From Streptomyces sp. NBC_01210 (GTDB taxonomy: Bacteria; Actinomycetota; Actinomycetes; Streptomycetales; Streptomycetaceae): a DNA stretch of 64,000 nucleotides. Positions 54,419-64,000 of this stretch are shown here, in pieces. The notes under the pieces are model-generated. The model was given only the letters and a program-made list of their open reading frames with translations. It did no database searches and was not told the origin of the DNA. The position numbers were made by a program, and so were the translations under genes. Where the stretch lies: NCBI RefSeq assembly GCF_036010325.1, contig NZ_CP108549.1, positions 4,960,001-5,024,000 of the forward strand. The letters run 5' to 3'. Position 1 is the first letter of the stretch, and each line of letters begins with the position of its first letter.

Positions 54419-56689
54419 CTACTTCACCGGCTCGGGCTCCGGCGCGTCCTCCGACTCCTCGGCGGCAGCCGGGTCGGCCGGAGGCGTACGCACCGAGTCG
54501 AGGAGCAGCTGCGCCACGTCCACGACCTGGAGCGATTCCTTGGCCTTGCCGTCGTTCTTCTTGCCGTTCACCGAGTCCGTGAGCATGACCAGGCAGAACG
54601 GGCAGGCGGTGGAGACGATGTCCGGGTTCAGCGAAAGGGCCTCATCCACACGCTCGGTGTTGATGCGCTTGCCGATCCGCTCCTCCATCCACATCCGGGC
54701 ACCACCGGCACCGCAGCAGAAGCCGCGCTCCTTGTGGCGGTGCATCTCCTGCTGGCGCAGGCCGGGGACGGCGGACATGATCTCGCGCGGCGGCGTGTAG
54801 ACCTTGTTGTGACGGCCCAGGTAGCAGGGGTCGTGGTACGTGATCAGACCCTCGACCGGCGTCACCGGAATCAGCTTGCCCTCGTCGATGAGGTGCTGGA
54901 GCAGCTGCGTGTGGTGGATGACCTCGAACTCGCCGCCCAGCTGCGGGTACTCGTTCGCGATCGTGTTGAAGCAGTGCGGGCAGGTGGCGACGATCTTCTT
55001 CGACGACTTGGGCTTCTTCGTCGAGGGGTCCTCGTCGTCCTCGCCGTACGCCATGTTCAGCATGGCCACGTTCTCCTGGCCGAGCTGCTGGAACAGCGGC
55101 TCGTTGCCCAGGCGCCGGGCCGAGTCACCCGTGCACTTCTCGTCGCCGCCCATGATCGCGAACTTCACGCCCGCGATGTGCAGCAGCTCGGCGAAGGCCT
55201 TGGTGGTCTTCTTCGCCCGGTCCTCGAGGGCGCCCGCGCAGCCGACCCAGTACAGGTAGTCGACTTCGGACAGGTCCTCGACGTCCTTGCCGACGATCGG
55301 GACCTCGAAGTCGACCTCCTTGGTCCACTCGACACGCTGCTTCTTGGCAAGGCCCCAGGGGTTGCCCTTCTTCTCCAGGTTCTTGAGCATCGTGCCCGCC
55401 TCGGACGGGAACGCGGACTCGATCATCACCTGGTAGCGGCGCATGTCGACGATGTGGTCGATGTGCTCGATGTCGACCGGGCACTGCTCCACACACGCAC
55501 CGCAGGTGGTGCAGGACCACAGCACGTCCGGGTCGATGACGCCGTTCTCCTCGAGCGTCCCGATCAGCGGGCGTTCGGCCTCGGCGAGGGCCGCCGCCGG
55601 CACATCCTTGAGCTGCTCGGCCGAAGCCTTCTCCTCGCCCTCCATCGTCTTGCCGCCGCCGGCCAGCAGATACGGGGCCTTGGCGTGCGCGTGGTCGCGC
55701 AGCGACATGATCAGGAGCTTCGGCGAGAGCGGCTTTCCGGTGTTCCAGGCGGGGCACTGCGACTGGCAGCGGCCGCACTCGGTACACGTGGAGAAGTCGA
55801 GGATGCCCTTCCAGGAGAACTGCTCGACCTGGGAGACGCCGAAGACGTCGTCCTCGCCCGGGTCCTCGAAGTCGATCTCCTTGCCGCCGCTCGTCATCGG
55901 CAGGAGCGCGCCGAGCGCGGTCGAGCCGTCGGCGTTCCGCTTGAACCAGATGTTCGGGAAGCCGAGGAAGCGGTGCCAGGCGACACCCATGTTGGTGTTG
56001 AGCGAGACCATGATCATCCAGATCAGCGAGGTGCCGATCTTGATCATCGCGGTGAAGTAGATGAGGTTCTGGAGCGTCGCGAGGCTGAGCCCCTTGAAGG
56101 CGAGGACCAGCGGATACGAGACGAAGTAGGCGGCTTCGTAGCCCTCGGCATGGTGGATCGCGCCCTCCAGCCCGCGCAGGGTGAGGATCGCGAGACCGAT
56201 GATGAGGATGACGTACTCGACGAAGTACGCCTGCCAGGCCTTGGAGCCCGCGAAGCGCGACTTGCGGCCGGCCCGGGACGGCAGGTTCAGCAGCCGGATG
56301 GACATCAGCACGACAATGCCGACGACCGTCATCAGGCCGATGAACTCGATGTACATCTCGAACGGCAGGAAGCCGCCGATGACCGGCAGCGTCCAGTCCG
56401 CCTGGAAGAGCTGTCCGTATGCCTGCGCCAGCGTCGGCGGCAGGGTGAGGAAGCCGATCGCGACGAACCAGTGGGCGAAGCCCACGATCCCCCACCGGTT
56501 CATCCGGGTGTGGCCGAGGAACTCCTTGACCAGGGTGATCGTGCGCTGCTTGGGGTTGTCGGTACGGCTGCCCGCGGGCACGGCCTGGCCGAGCCTGACG
56601 AACCGGTAGATCTGCGCGACGGCTCTGGCGATGAGCGCAACGCCGACCACGGTCAGGACCAGCGACACGATGATCGCGGCGAGTTGCAT
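54419..56689 (-). CDS. membrane-bound Fe-S oxidoreductase (HdrD/GlpC-like, CCG domains)
   Basis: 756 residues. N-terminal ~260 residues with five or six helices like NarI/cytochrome b-type membrane subunits (conserved His in FAHWFVAIGF). Then two [4Fe-4S] motifs: CTECGRCQSQCP (about 300) and CTTCGACVEQCPVD (about 390); and two CCG domains: YWVGCAGALEDR/...ATCPHCFNTIANEYPQLGG (about 480-575) and YHDPCYLGRHN/ERGFCCGAGGARMWMEE (about 620-665), with a terminal STACPFCLVML. The set matches heterodisulfide-reductase-like quinone-linked oxidoreductases conserved in actinobacteria, possibly linked to an acyl-CoA or lactate-type dehydrogenase. It stands alone. Confidence 0.92.
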   Translation of the reverse strand: MQLAAIIVSLVLTVVGVALIARAVAQIYRFVRLGQAVPAGSRTDNPKQRTITLVKEFLGHTRMNRWGIVGFAHWFVAIGFLTLPPTLAQAYGQLFQADWTLPVIGGFLPFEMYIEFIGLMTVVGIVVLMSIRLLNLPSRAGRKSRFAGSKAWQAYFVEYVILIIGLAILTLRGLEGAIHHAEGYEAAYFVSYPLVLAFKGLSLATLQNLIYFTAMIKIGTSLIWMIMVSLNTNMGVAWHRFLGFPNIWFKRNADGSTALGALLPMTSGGKEIDFEDPGEDDVFGVSQVEQFSWKGILDFSTCTECGRCQSQCPAWNTGKPLSPKLLIMSLRDHAHAKAPYLLAGGGKTMEGEEKASAEQLKDVPAAALAEAERPLIGTLEENGVIDPDVLWSCTTCGACVEQCPVDIEHIDHIVDMRRYQVMIESAFPSEAGTMLKNLEKKGNPWGLAKKQRVEWTKEVDFEVPIVGKDVEDLSEVDYLYWVGCAGALEDRAKKTTKAFAELLHIAGVKFAIMGGDEKCTGDSARRLGNEPLFQQLGQENVAMLNMAYGEDDEDPSTKKPKSSKKIVATCPHCFNTIANEYPQLGGEFEVIHHTQLLQHLIDEGKLIPVTPVEGLITYHDPCYLGRHNKVYTPPREIMSAVPGLRQQEMHRHKERGFCCGAGGARMWMEERIGKRINTERVDEALSLNPDIVSTACPFCLVMLTDSVNGKKNDGKAKESLQVVDVAQLLLDSVRTPPADPAAAEESEDAPEPEPVK

Positions 56690-56819
56690 TTGGGGGCTCC
56701 TCGGGCCTGCGAGGGTGGGATACGGCGACTTCTACTAAGCGGTAACTTAGTTCAGTCCGTGCTGAGATTACCCACTTATTCCGCCGCACTGTAGCCGCGC
56801 ACACGGTGATCTGTGTCGC

Positions 56820-57377
56820 TCAGGCAAGCCTGACCGGGCGGGCCCGGCGGGGACGGACCGGGGGGCGCCCGGCGAAGACGGCCGGGAGGGTCCGGGCCAG
56901 GATCAGTAGGTCCAGTCCCAGCCAATACTCCTCCATGTAGTGCAGATCGAGCACGGCCATCTCCTCCCAGGGGAGTTCGGAGCGCCCGCTGATCTGCCAG
57001 AGGCCGGTGATGCCGGGGCGTACGCCGAGACGGGCGCGGCCCGCTCTTGTGGCGGGCTCGGACCTCTCCGGTGGCAGCGGCCGTGGGCCGACGAGGGACA
57101 TCTCGCCGCGCACCACATTGATCAGCTGGGGCAGTTCGTCGAGGAAATGGTCGCGCAGCGACCGTCCGACGGGTGTGCTGCAGCGGGTGCCGGCCCGCCG
57201 TGTGCGGAACGTCAGCATCGCAAAGGTGCGACCGCCGAGGCCGGTCCGGTTCTGGCGCGCCAGGACGGGTCCCGGAGAGGTGAGCGCGACCGCCGCGGCG
57301 ACCGCGAGCAGGAGCGGGGACAGGAGCAGCAGCAGGATCAGACTGCCCGTCAGGTCGACGGCTCGCTTTGCAGGCAT
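56820..57377 (-). CDS. short sugar transferase (undecaprenyl-phosphate glycosyl-1-phosphate transferase type)
   Basis: 185 residues with the bacterial sugar-transferase (WcaJ/PglC) core: a KRAVDLTGSLILLLLLSPLLL membrane segment, SPGPVLARQNRTGLGGRTFAMLTFRT, LRDHFLDELPQLINVVRGEMSLVGPRP (catalytic Asp-Glu) and RPGITGLWQISGRSELPWEEM. It transfers a sugar-1-phosphate onto the lipid carrier, the first step of glycan assembly. The length is that of the minimal PglC-like domain, lacking the extra N-terminal helices of WcaJ. Probably serves exopolysaccharide synthesis; no other glycan gene is adjacent. Confidence 0.87.
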   Translation of the reverse strand: MPAKRAVDLTGSLILLLLLSPLLLAVAAAVALTSPGPVLARQNRTGLGGRTFAMLTFRTRRAGTRCSTPVGRSLRDHFLDELPQLINVVRGEMSLVGPRPLPPERSEPATRAGRARLGVRPGITGLWQISGRSELPWEEMAVLDLHYMEEYWLGLDLLILARTLPAVFAGRPPVRPRRARPVRLA

Positions 57378-57559
57378 GGATACACGCCCTTCATCACGAT
57401 TGACAGTTATTGATCGTTTTTGCGGCTATGACTTTCGCAGATGGACGCTTTGTGAACCGGTCCGCCACGCGCGCGGACCCCCGCACGGACCCCTGGGTGC
57501 AGGGTGAGCCCAGGACTTGGCCGCAAGGGCCGGCAAGGGTGCTCGTAAGGGCCGGATAA

Positions 57560-60147
<2,588 letters not shown>

Positions 60148-60177
60148 CGCAATGACAGGCCGAGAGGAGGGACGTCG

Positions 60178-61365
60178 ATGAGCACGAAGGACTTCGTCGA
60201 GAAGGACTACTACAAGGTTCTCGGCGTCCCGAAGGACGCCACCGAGGCCGAGATCAAGAAGGCGTACCGGAAGCTCGCCCGCGAGTTCCACCCGGACGCC
60301 AACAAGGGCGACGCCAAGGCCGAGGAGCGCTTCAAGGAGATCTCCGAGGCCAACGACATCCTCGGCGACCCCAAGCGGCGCAAGGAGTACGACGAGGCGC
60401 GCGCCCTCTTCGGCAACGGTGGCTTCAGGCCAGGTCCCGGCGGCCCCGGCGGCACCTTCAACTTCGACCTGGGCGACCTCTTCGGAGGCACCCAGGGCGG
60501 GACGCAGGGTGGCGCCGGAGGCTTCGGCGGCGGTCTCGGCGATGTGTTCGGCGGCCTGTTCAACCGCGGCGCCGGCGGTGCCGCGGGTACGCGTACCCAG
60601 CCGCGCCGTGGCCAGGACATCGAGTCCGAGGTGACGCTCAGCTTTACCGAGGCGGTCGACGGGGCCACGGTCCCGCTGCGGATGTCCAGTTCGGCGGCGT
60701 GCAAGGCGTGTTCGGGCACCGGCGACAGAAACGGTACGCCTCGGGTGTGCCCGACCTGTGTCGGCACCGGCCAGGTCTCGCGCGGCGGCAGCGGCTCCTT
60801 CTCGCTCACCGACCCGTGCGTGGACTGCAAGGGCCGCGGCCTGATCGCGCAGGACCCCTGCGAGGTCTGCAAGGGCAGCGGGCGCGCCCGCTCCTCGCGC
60901 ACCATGCAGGTCCGTATCCCCGCGGGCGTCTCCGACGGCCAGCGGATCCGGCTGCGCGGCAAGGGCGCGCCTGGCGAACGAGGCGGCCCGGCCGGCGACC
61001 TGTACGTCGTCGTGCACGTCGGTGCCCACTCCGTCTTCGGCCGCAAGGGCGACAACCTCACCATCACCGTGCCCGTCACCTACACGGAGGCGGCGCTCGG
61101 CGGCGAGGTGAAGGTACCGACCCTCGGCGGTCCCCCGGTCACGCTGAAACTGCCCGCCGGGACGCCCAACGGCCGTACGATGCGGGCCCGCGGCAAGGGT
61201 GCGGTCCGCAAGGACGGCACCCGCGGCGACCTGTTGGTCACCGTTGAGGTCGCGGTACCCAAGGAGCTGAGCGACAAGGCGAAGGAAGCGCTGGAGGCCT
61301 ACCGCGAAGCCACCGCGGAGGAGGACCCGCGGGCCGAGCTGTTCCAGGCCGCGAAGGGAGCATGA
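60178..61365 (+). CDS. dnaJ: molecular chaperone DnaJ (Hsp40), type I
   Basis: 395 residues. J domain (about 10-75, HPD in AREFHPDANKGD), Gly/Phe-rich linker, four CxxCxGxG zinc repeats (CKACSGTG, CPTCVGTG, CVDCKGRG, CEVCKGSG) and C-terminal substrate-binding domains. Stimulates DnaK ATPase. GAGAGGAGGG precedes the start. Confidence 0.98.
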   Translation: MSTKDFVEKDYYKVLGVPKDATEAEIKKAYRKLAREFHPDANKGDAKAEERFKEISEANDILGDPKRRKEYDEARALFGNGGFRPGPGGPGGTFNFDLGDLFGGTQGGTQGGAGGFGGGLGDVFGGLFNRGAGGAAGTRTQPRRGQDIESEVTLSFTEAVDGATVPLRMSSSAACKACSGTGDRNGTPRVCPTCVGTGQVSRGGSGSFSLTDPCVDCKGRGLIAQDPCEVCKGSGRARSSRTMQVRIPAGVSDGQRIRLRGKGAPGERGGPAGDLYVVVHVGAHSVFGRKGDNLTITVPVTYTEAALGGEVKVPTLGGPPVTLKLPAGTPNGRTMRARGKGAVRKDGTRGDLLVTVEVAVPKELSDKAKEALEAYREATAEEDPRAELFQAAKGA

Positions 61366-61369
61366 CGCA

Positions 61370-61831
61370 ATGGACGGACGTCGCCGACAGTATTCAGCTG
61401 TCAGCAGGGCTTACGAACTGACCGACGAGTCGCCGGTGTACGTGATCTCGGTGGCCGCGCAGCTCTCGGGCCTGCATCCGCAGACCCTGCGACAGTACGA
61501 CCGGCTGGGTCTGGTCTCACCGGACCGTACGCCGGGCCGGGGTCGGCGTTACTCCGCCCGCGATATCGAACTGCTTCGCACCGTCCAGCAGTTGTCGCAG
61601 GACGAGGGCATCAACCTGGCCGGAATCAAGCGCATCATCGAACTGGAGAACCAGGTCGCGGCGCTCCAGCAGCGGATTGTCGAGCTGTCGGCGGCCGTGG
61701 ACGGCGCGGCGGCGGCGATGCAGCAGCGCGAGGCGCAGGTGCATGCCTCCTACCGGCGCGATCTGGTGCCGTACCAGGATGTGCAGCAGGCGAGCGCGCT
61801 GGTGGTCTGGCGGCCCAAGCGTCCCGAGTAG
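61370..61831 (+). CDS. hspR: heat-shock repressor HspR (MerR family)
   Basis: 153 residues. MerR-type winged HTH (VYVISVAAQLSGLHPQTLRQYDRLGLVSPDRTPGRGRRYSARDIELL) and a coiled-coil stretch (LENQVAALQQRIVELSAAVDG). Binds the HAIR sites upstream of dnaK and represses the operon, so it is autoregulated. Starts 4 bases after the dnaJ stop. Confidence 0.97.
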   Translation: MDGRRRQYSAVSRAYELTDESPVYVISVAAQLSGLHPQTLRQYDRLGLVSPDRTPGRGRRYSARDIELLRTVQQLSQDEGINLAGIKRIIELENQVAALQQRIVELSAAVDGAAAAMQQREAQVHASYRRDLVPYQDVQQASALVVWRPKRPE

Positions 61832-61845
61832 GACCGGAGTTGTAC

Positions 61846-61888
61846 GGCTGAGGGGCCGGAGAGCGAGTCGCTCTCCGGCCCCTCAGCC
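61846..61888. terminator. bidirectional terminator after hspR
   Basis: A perfect 43-base inverted repeat: 21-bp arms starting GGCTGAGGGGCC and ending GGCCCCTCAGCC around one central base. It separates the convergent hspR and LuxR-type genes. Confidence 0.88.
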
Positions 61889-61998
61889 GTGTGAAACATG
61901 AGTGGGGACGCCAGCTTCTTACGTCCCTTCTCATGTTCTCCCAGGTCCCCCGCGGCATACGGATCCCGCCGTTCTCGCCGGCCGCCCCGCCGTGGGCC

Positions 61999-62982
61999 TC
62001 AGCCTTCGTGCTCCAGGATCCCCGACTGTGCGATGAGATAGCCGAGTTGGGTCCGGCTGCCGCTGCCCAGCGAGGAGCCCAGCTTGGCGATATGGGCACG
62101 GCAGGTACGGACGTTCATGCCGAGCCGCCGGGCGATGGCCTCGTCCACATGGCCCTCGACCAGCAGCTTGGCGATCGAGCGCTGGACGCCTGTGATGCCG
62201 TCGAGCGGGGGGCCGTAGGAGACCTGCTCCTCCCACGGGATGCCGTGCAGCCAGAACTGCTCGAAGACGCCGACGAGATACTCGACGATTCCCTTGTGCC
62301 GTAGCTCAAGTGCCGAGAGCCTGTCGCTACTTGCCGGTATGAACGCCACTTTCCGGTCGACAATGATCAGCCGGTCGATGATCTCCTCGAGCGTGCGCAC
62401 CTCCACGCCGGACGGGCCGACCTGCTCCATGTAGGCCAGGGTGGCCGGGTGGTGGCGGGCCGTGTGCTGGTAGAGCGTCCGCATCCGTACACCGCGGTCG
62501 ATCAGCGGCTCCACGCGTCGCAGCGCCTTCTCCAGGATGTGCGGCTGTCGCCCGCTGCCGGGCTGCACCGTGAGAAGCTCCTCCGAACACTCTGCGGTGA
62601 CCTGGTCAAGGGTTGTGTTGATGCGGTTGAGACCCTCGAGGACGGTGATCCCTTGTGGGACGGTGGAGTTCTGAGCACTGAACGCCATGAATGGCTCAAG
62701 AGCATCGGTCAGAGCGACAGTTCGACGTCGGCGCTCTTGGATCTCCCGCTCGATGGGGTGTATCAGCTGTGTCAGCGCAGTGGTCGGCGGAACCGGACGG
62801 AGCCATTGAGCGTCGTCGGGATCCGGATGCAGTAGGGCGAGATCGAAGAGACAGGGTGTGGGCTCCGCCTCTGACCGGGCTATTCGCCCGGTCCGCAGAG
62901 CGGTGATGTACAGATTCTTCCCCGCCTCGCACAGCTCGCCGTCTGCGTGAGGGTGTCCCGTTTCGCCCCCCTTCGATGACAT
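61999..62982 (-). CDS. orphan LuxR-type HTH regulator with TrmB-like N-terminal region
   Basis: 327 residues from ATG 62982 (GAGGGGG upstream). No receiver Asp signature. The N-terminal and middle parts (helical, then LEKALRRVEPLIDRGVRMRTLYQHTARHHPATLAYMEQVGPSGVEVR...RLIIVDRKVAFIPASS) resemble the ligand-sensing region of TrmB-like/orphan LuxR regulators in Streptomyces; the C-terminal HTH is QRSIAKLLVEGHVDEAIARRLGMNVRTCRAHIAKLGSSLG. It is divergent from the GEPSWG operon with a ~125-base shared upstream region, and is the obvious candidate to control it. Confidence 0.85.
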   Translation of the reverse strand: MSSKGGETGHPHADGELCEAGKNLYITALRTGRIARSEAEPTPCLFDLALLHPDPDDAQWLRPVPPTTALTQLIHPIEREIQERRRRTVALTDALEPFMAFSAQNSTVPQGITVLEGLNRINTTLDQVTAECSEELLTVQPGSGRQPHILEKALRRVEPLIDRGVRMRTLYQHTARHHPATLAYMEQVGPSGVEVRTLEEIIDRLIIVDRKVAFIPASSDRLSALELRHKGIVEYLVGVFEQFWLHGIPWEEQVSYGPPLDGITGVQRSIAKLLVEGHVDEAIARRLGMNVRTCRAHIAKLGSSLGSGSRTQLGYLIAQSGILEHEG

Positions 62983-63082
62983 GTGCACCCCCTCAGGCTC
63001 CTGCATTACAGGAACATGATGCCTGCCGTCGCTGGTGCAAGCGTTCGGAGTGAGACATCGTCTTATGCGCGGGGGAGGAGGA

Positions 63083-63148
63083 ATGATCAAAAGAGGTGGA
63101 GATCACCCATGTCTAGGACGCTTCGTGCTCTTTGTGCTCTTGCCATAG
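63083..63148 (+). CDS. possible 21-residue upstream peptide
   Basis: ATG 63083 has the best ribosome-binding site of this region (GGGGGAGGAGGA directly upstream). The frame is short (starts MIKRGGDH, hydrophobic end) and overlaps the beginning of the GEPSWG gene in a different frame. It could be a translated leader that modulates the downstream gene, or a chance frame. Confidence 0.35.
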   Translation: MIKRGGDHPCLGRFVLFVLLP

Positions 63149-63420
63149 CGGCGGCCGCGCTCGGTGCGGTGGCTTCCGGCGAGCCCTCCTGGGGTAGCTC
63201 TCCCGCCGGCGCTGTGACGGCAACCCCCGGCGAACCTTCGTGGGGCTTCGTTCCCGCGGACGCTGTGGCAGCAACGCCCGGTGAGCCCTCCTGGGGTTTC
63301 GTCGCAGCAGATGCGGCGCTTACCCCTGGTGAGCCTTCCTGGGGTGTAGCACCGGCGGCTGCCGCGGGCACTCCTGGTGAGCCTTCCTGGGGTGTCGCTC
63401 CGGCCCGCACGGACGCATGA
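63109..63420 (+). CDS. secreted protein with five GEPSWG repeats (possible multi-copy peptide precursor)
   Basis: 103 residues. Sec-type signal peptide (MSRTLRALCALAIAAAALGAVA) with likely cleavage just before the first repeat. The mature part is almost only five GEPSWG hexapeptides (DNA at 63178, 63229, 63280, 63328 and 63376) separated by Ala/Val/Pro/Thr-rich spacers of 10-11 residues, four of which begin F/V or SS after the repeat and three or four end TP before it. No Cys, no charged residues except the repeat Glu and a few Asp/Arg. Repeat codons differ synonymously, so the peptide sequence is what is kept. The stop overlaps the next start (ATGA). Function unknown; precursor of a short peptide signal or a modified peptide, or a structural repeat protein. 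Confidence 0.75.
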   Translation: MSRTLRALCALAIAAAALGAVASGEPSWGSSPAGAVTATPGEPSWGFVPADAVAATPGEPSWGFVAADAALTPGEPSWGVAPAAAAGTPGEPSWGVAPARTDA

Positions 63421-63734
63421 CCGTTCCACCGGACGACCGGGTCTTCCGGCGTGAAATGGCTACGGCCTACCGATCGGGGTGGCATTTCATCGACCTCGTC
63501 ACGGCAATCCCCCACCGTGGCGACTCGTTGATGGTCACCCTCTTCGGGGAGCCGATCGTCGTGGCGCGCGAGGAGGATGAGGACGTCCGCGCGTATCGGT
63601 GCCTTCGCAGGCCCCGTGGGGCTCCGCAGCCCGTCCGCTGTGCCATCCGGTACGGCATGATTTTCGTCAATCTTGACCAGCGGGATCACCAGCTGGTCGA
63701 GCCCGACACCACCGCCACCCCCCGCAGTGCCTGA
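63417..63734 (+). CDS. small Rieske-like protein without the histidine ligands
   Basis: 105 residues coupled to the GEPSWG gene by a 4-bp overlap. The order GWHFIDLVTAIPHRGDSLMV / LFGEPIVVAREEDEDVRAYRCL / VRCAIRYGMIFVNLD follows the beta-sheet of Rieske oxygenase N-terminal domains (strand, xxPIVVxRxxDGxVRAYxxxC, ... GxIFVNLD). The two ligand Cys seem to be kept (C62, C75), but the His of C-x-H and C-x2-H are not in place. It could be a degenerate Rieske fold with a binding role, a single-purpose partner of the repeat peptide, or a truncated oxygenase. No other oxygenase subunit is present. Confidence 0.6.
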   Translation: MTVPPDDRVFRREMATAYRSGWHFIDLVTAIPHRGDSLMVTLFGEPIVVAREEDEDVRAYRCLRRPRGAPQPVRCAIRYGMIFVNLDQRDHQLVEPDTTATPRSA

Positions 63735-63776
63735 GCGGTTCCCCCGTCGTTTTAAATCGCTCAGGTGCTTCCCCCA

Positions 63777-63821
63777 CACAGCGGCGCCATCGTGGACCTG
63801 AAACACGATGGCGCCGCTGTG
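63777..63821. terminator. terminator between the GEPSWG operon and a convergent gene
   Basis: CACAGCGGCGCCATCGTG and CACGATGGCGCCGCTGTG form a perfect 18-bp stem with a 9-base loop, followed by CTTTTC on the plus strand. Confidence 0.9.
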
Positions 63822-63894
63822 CTTTTCCCGTACGGGGCTTCTCCCGTGCGGAAGCGGGACGGCCGACGGCAGCCGCGTCCCTCAGCCGCGTCCG

Positions 63895-64000
63895 TCAGCC
63901 GCGCCCCAGCGCCCGGTCCAGGGCGATTTCGATGAGCACCCGGTCCGGGTTGGGCGCCGGCATCCGCTCGTAGCGCTCCGCGTAGCGCCGTACCGCGTCC
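63895..64000 (-). CDS. C-terminal end of an unidentified gene (cut by window edge)
   Basis: The minus strand gives DAVRRYAERYERMPAPNPDR then VLIEIALDRALGRG and a TGA at 63895-63897. The strand-like VLIEIALDRALG ending is reminiscent of the C-terminus of PNPOx-like flavin/F420 proteins, but only 34 residues are visible and the assignment is weak. Confidence 0.5.
   Translation of the reverse strand, partial: DAVRRYAERYERMPAPNPDRVLIEIALDRALGRG

Noticed and set aside
53858..56794. 978-codon plus-strand frame opposite the Fe-S oxidoreductase
   Set aside because: It lacks any domain signature and mirrors the oxidoreductase; the minus-strand gene has all its Fe-S motifs.

Overview
The window is high-GC actinomycete DNA, almost certainly a Streptomyces chromosome. 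The evidence is the dnaK-grpE-dnaJ-hspR heat-shock operon with HspR (HAIR) operators, a large AfsR/SARP regulator, a RepSA-type integrative element, an LAxTG sortase substrate, and many GTG starts and 4-bp start/stop overlaps.

Layout. 1-4.6 kb: cell-surface/exopolysaccharide genes (O-antigen-ligase-like membrane protein cut by the window edge, LMW tyrosine phosphatase, DUF4012 protein, sortase-anchored Asp/Gly/His-repeat protein). 5.3-10.3 kb: a drug-type ABC exporter pair convergent with an AfsR-like regulator. 10.3-12.3 kb: cupredoxin lipoprotein divergent from an ECF sigma/zinc anti-sigma pair. 12.3-25.6 kb: mixed single genes (serine hydrolase, SDR, zinc-ribbon membrane protein, HTH regulator with divergent FMN-type protein, two-component system, DUF998, DoxX, methyltransferase, AhpD-like, thioesterase) with an RHS relic. 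25.7-36.2 kb: accessory, decayed DNA: a 5'-truncated IS110, small hypothetical genes, a coupled three-gene cell-wall-enzyme-like operon, two secreted proteins, and relics of an MFS transporter and a TauD-like oxygenase. 36.1-40.9 kb: a 4.6-kb stretch bounded by a 3' fragment of tRNA-Gly and an intact tRNA-Gly, holding a CysRS-like paralogue, a frameshifted SixA, an M50 protease and a resolvase relic. 41.1-48.6 kb: dcd, then a phosphoribosyltransferase gene split in two by a 6.1-kb integrative element (XRE regulator, small genes, RepSA-like Rep, Xis, Int, no visible transfer gene). 49-57.4 kb: a DUF6777 protein with ten identical 30-bp repeats, an IS30 element sitting inside a terminator hairpin, Yip1 and FG-GAP proteins, a large Fe-S oxidoreductase and a sugar transferase. 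57.6-61.9 kb: dnaK operon. 62-63.8 kb: an orphan LuxR regulator divergent from a two-gene operon encoding a secreted protein with five GEPSWG repeats and a degenerate Rieske-like protein.

The two most notable items are the GEPSWG-repeat operon, which looks like an uncharacterised multi-copy secreted peptide precursor with a dedicated partner and a nearby regulator, and the integrative element that uses the inside of a protein-coding gene as its attachment site: removing it restores an exact 510-nt reading frame.
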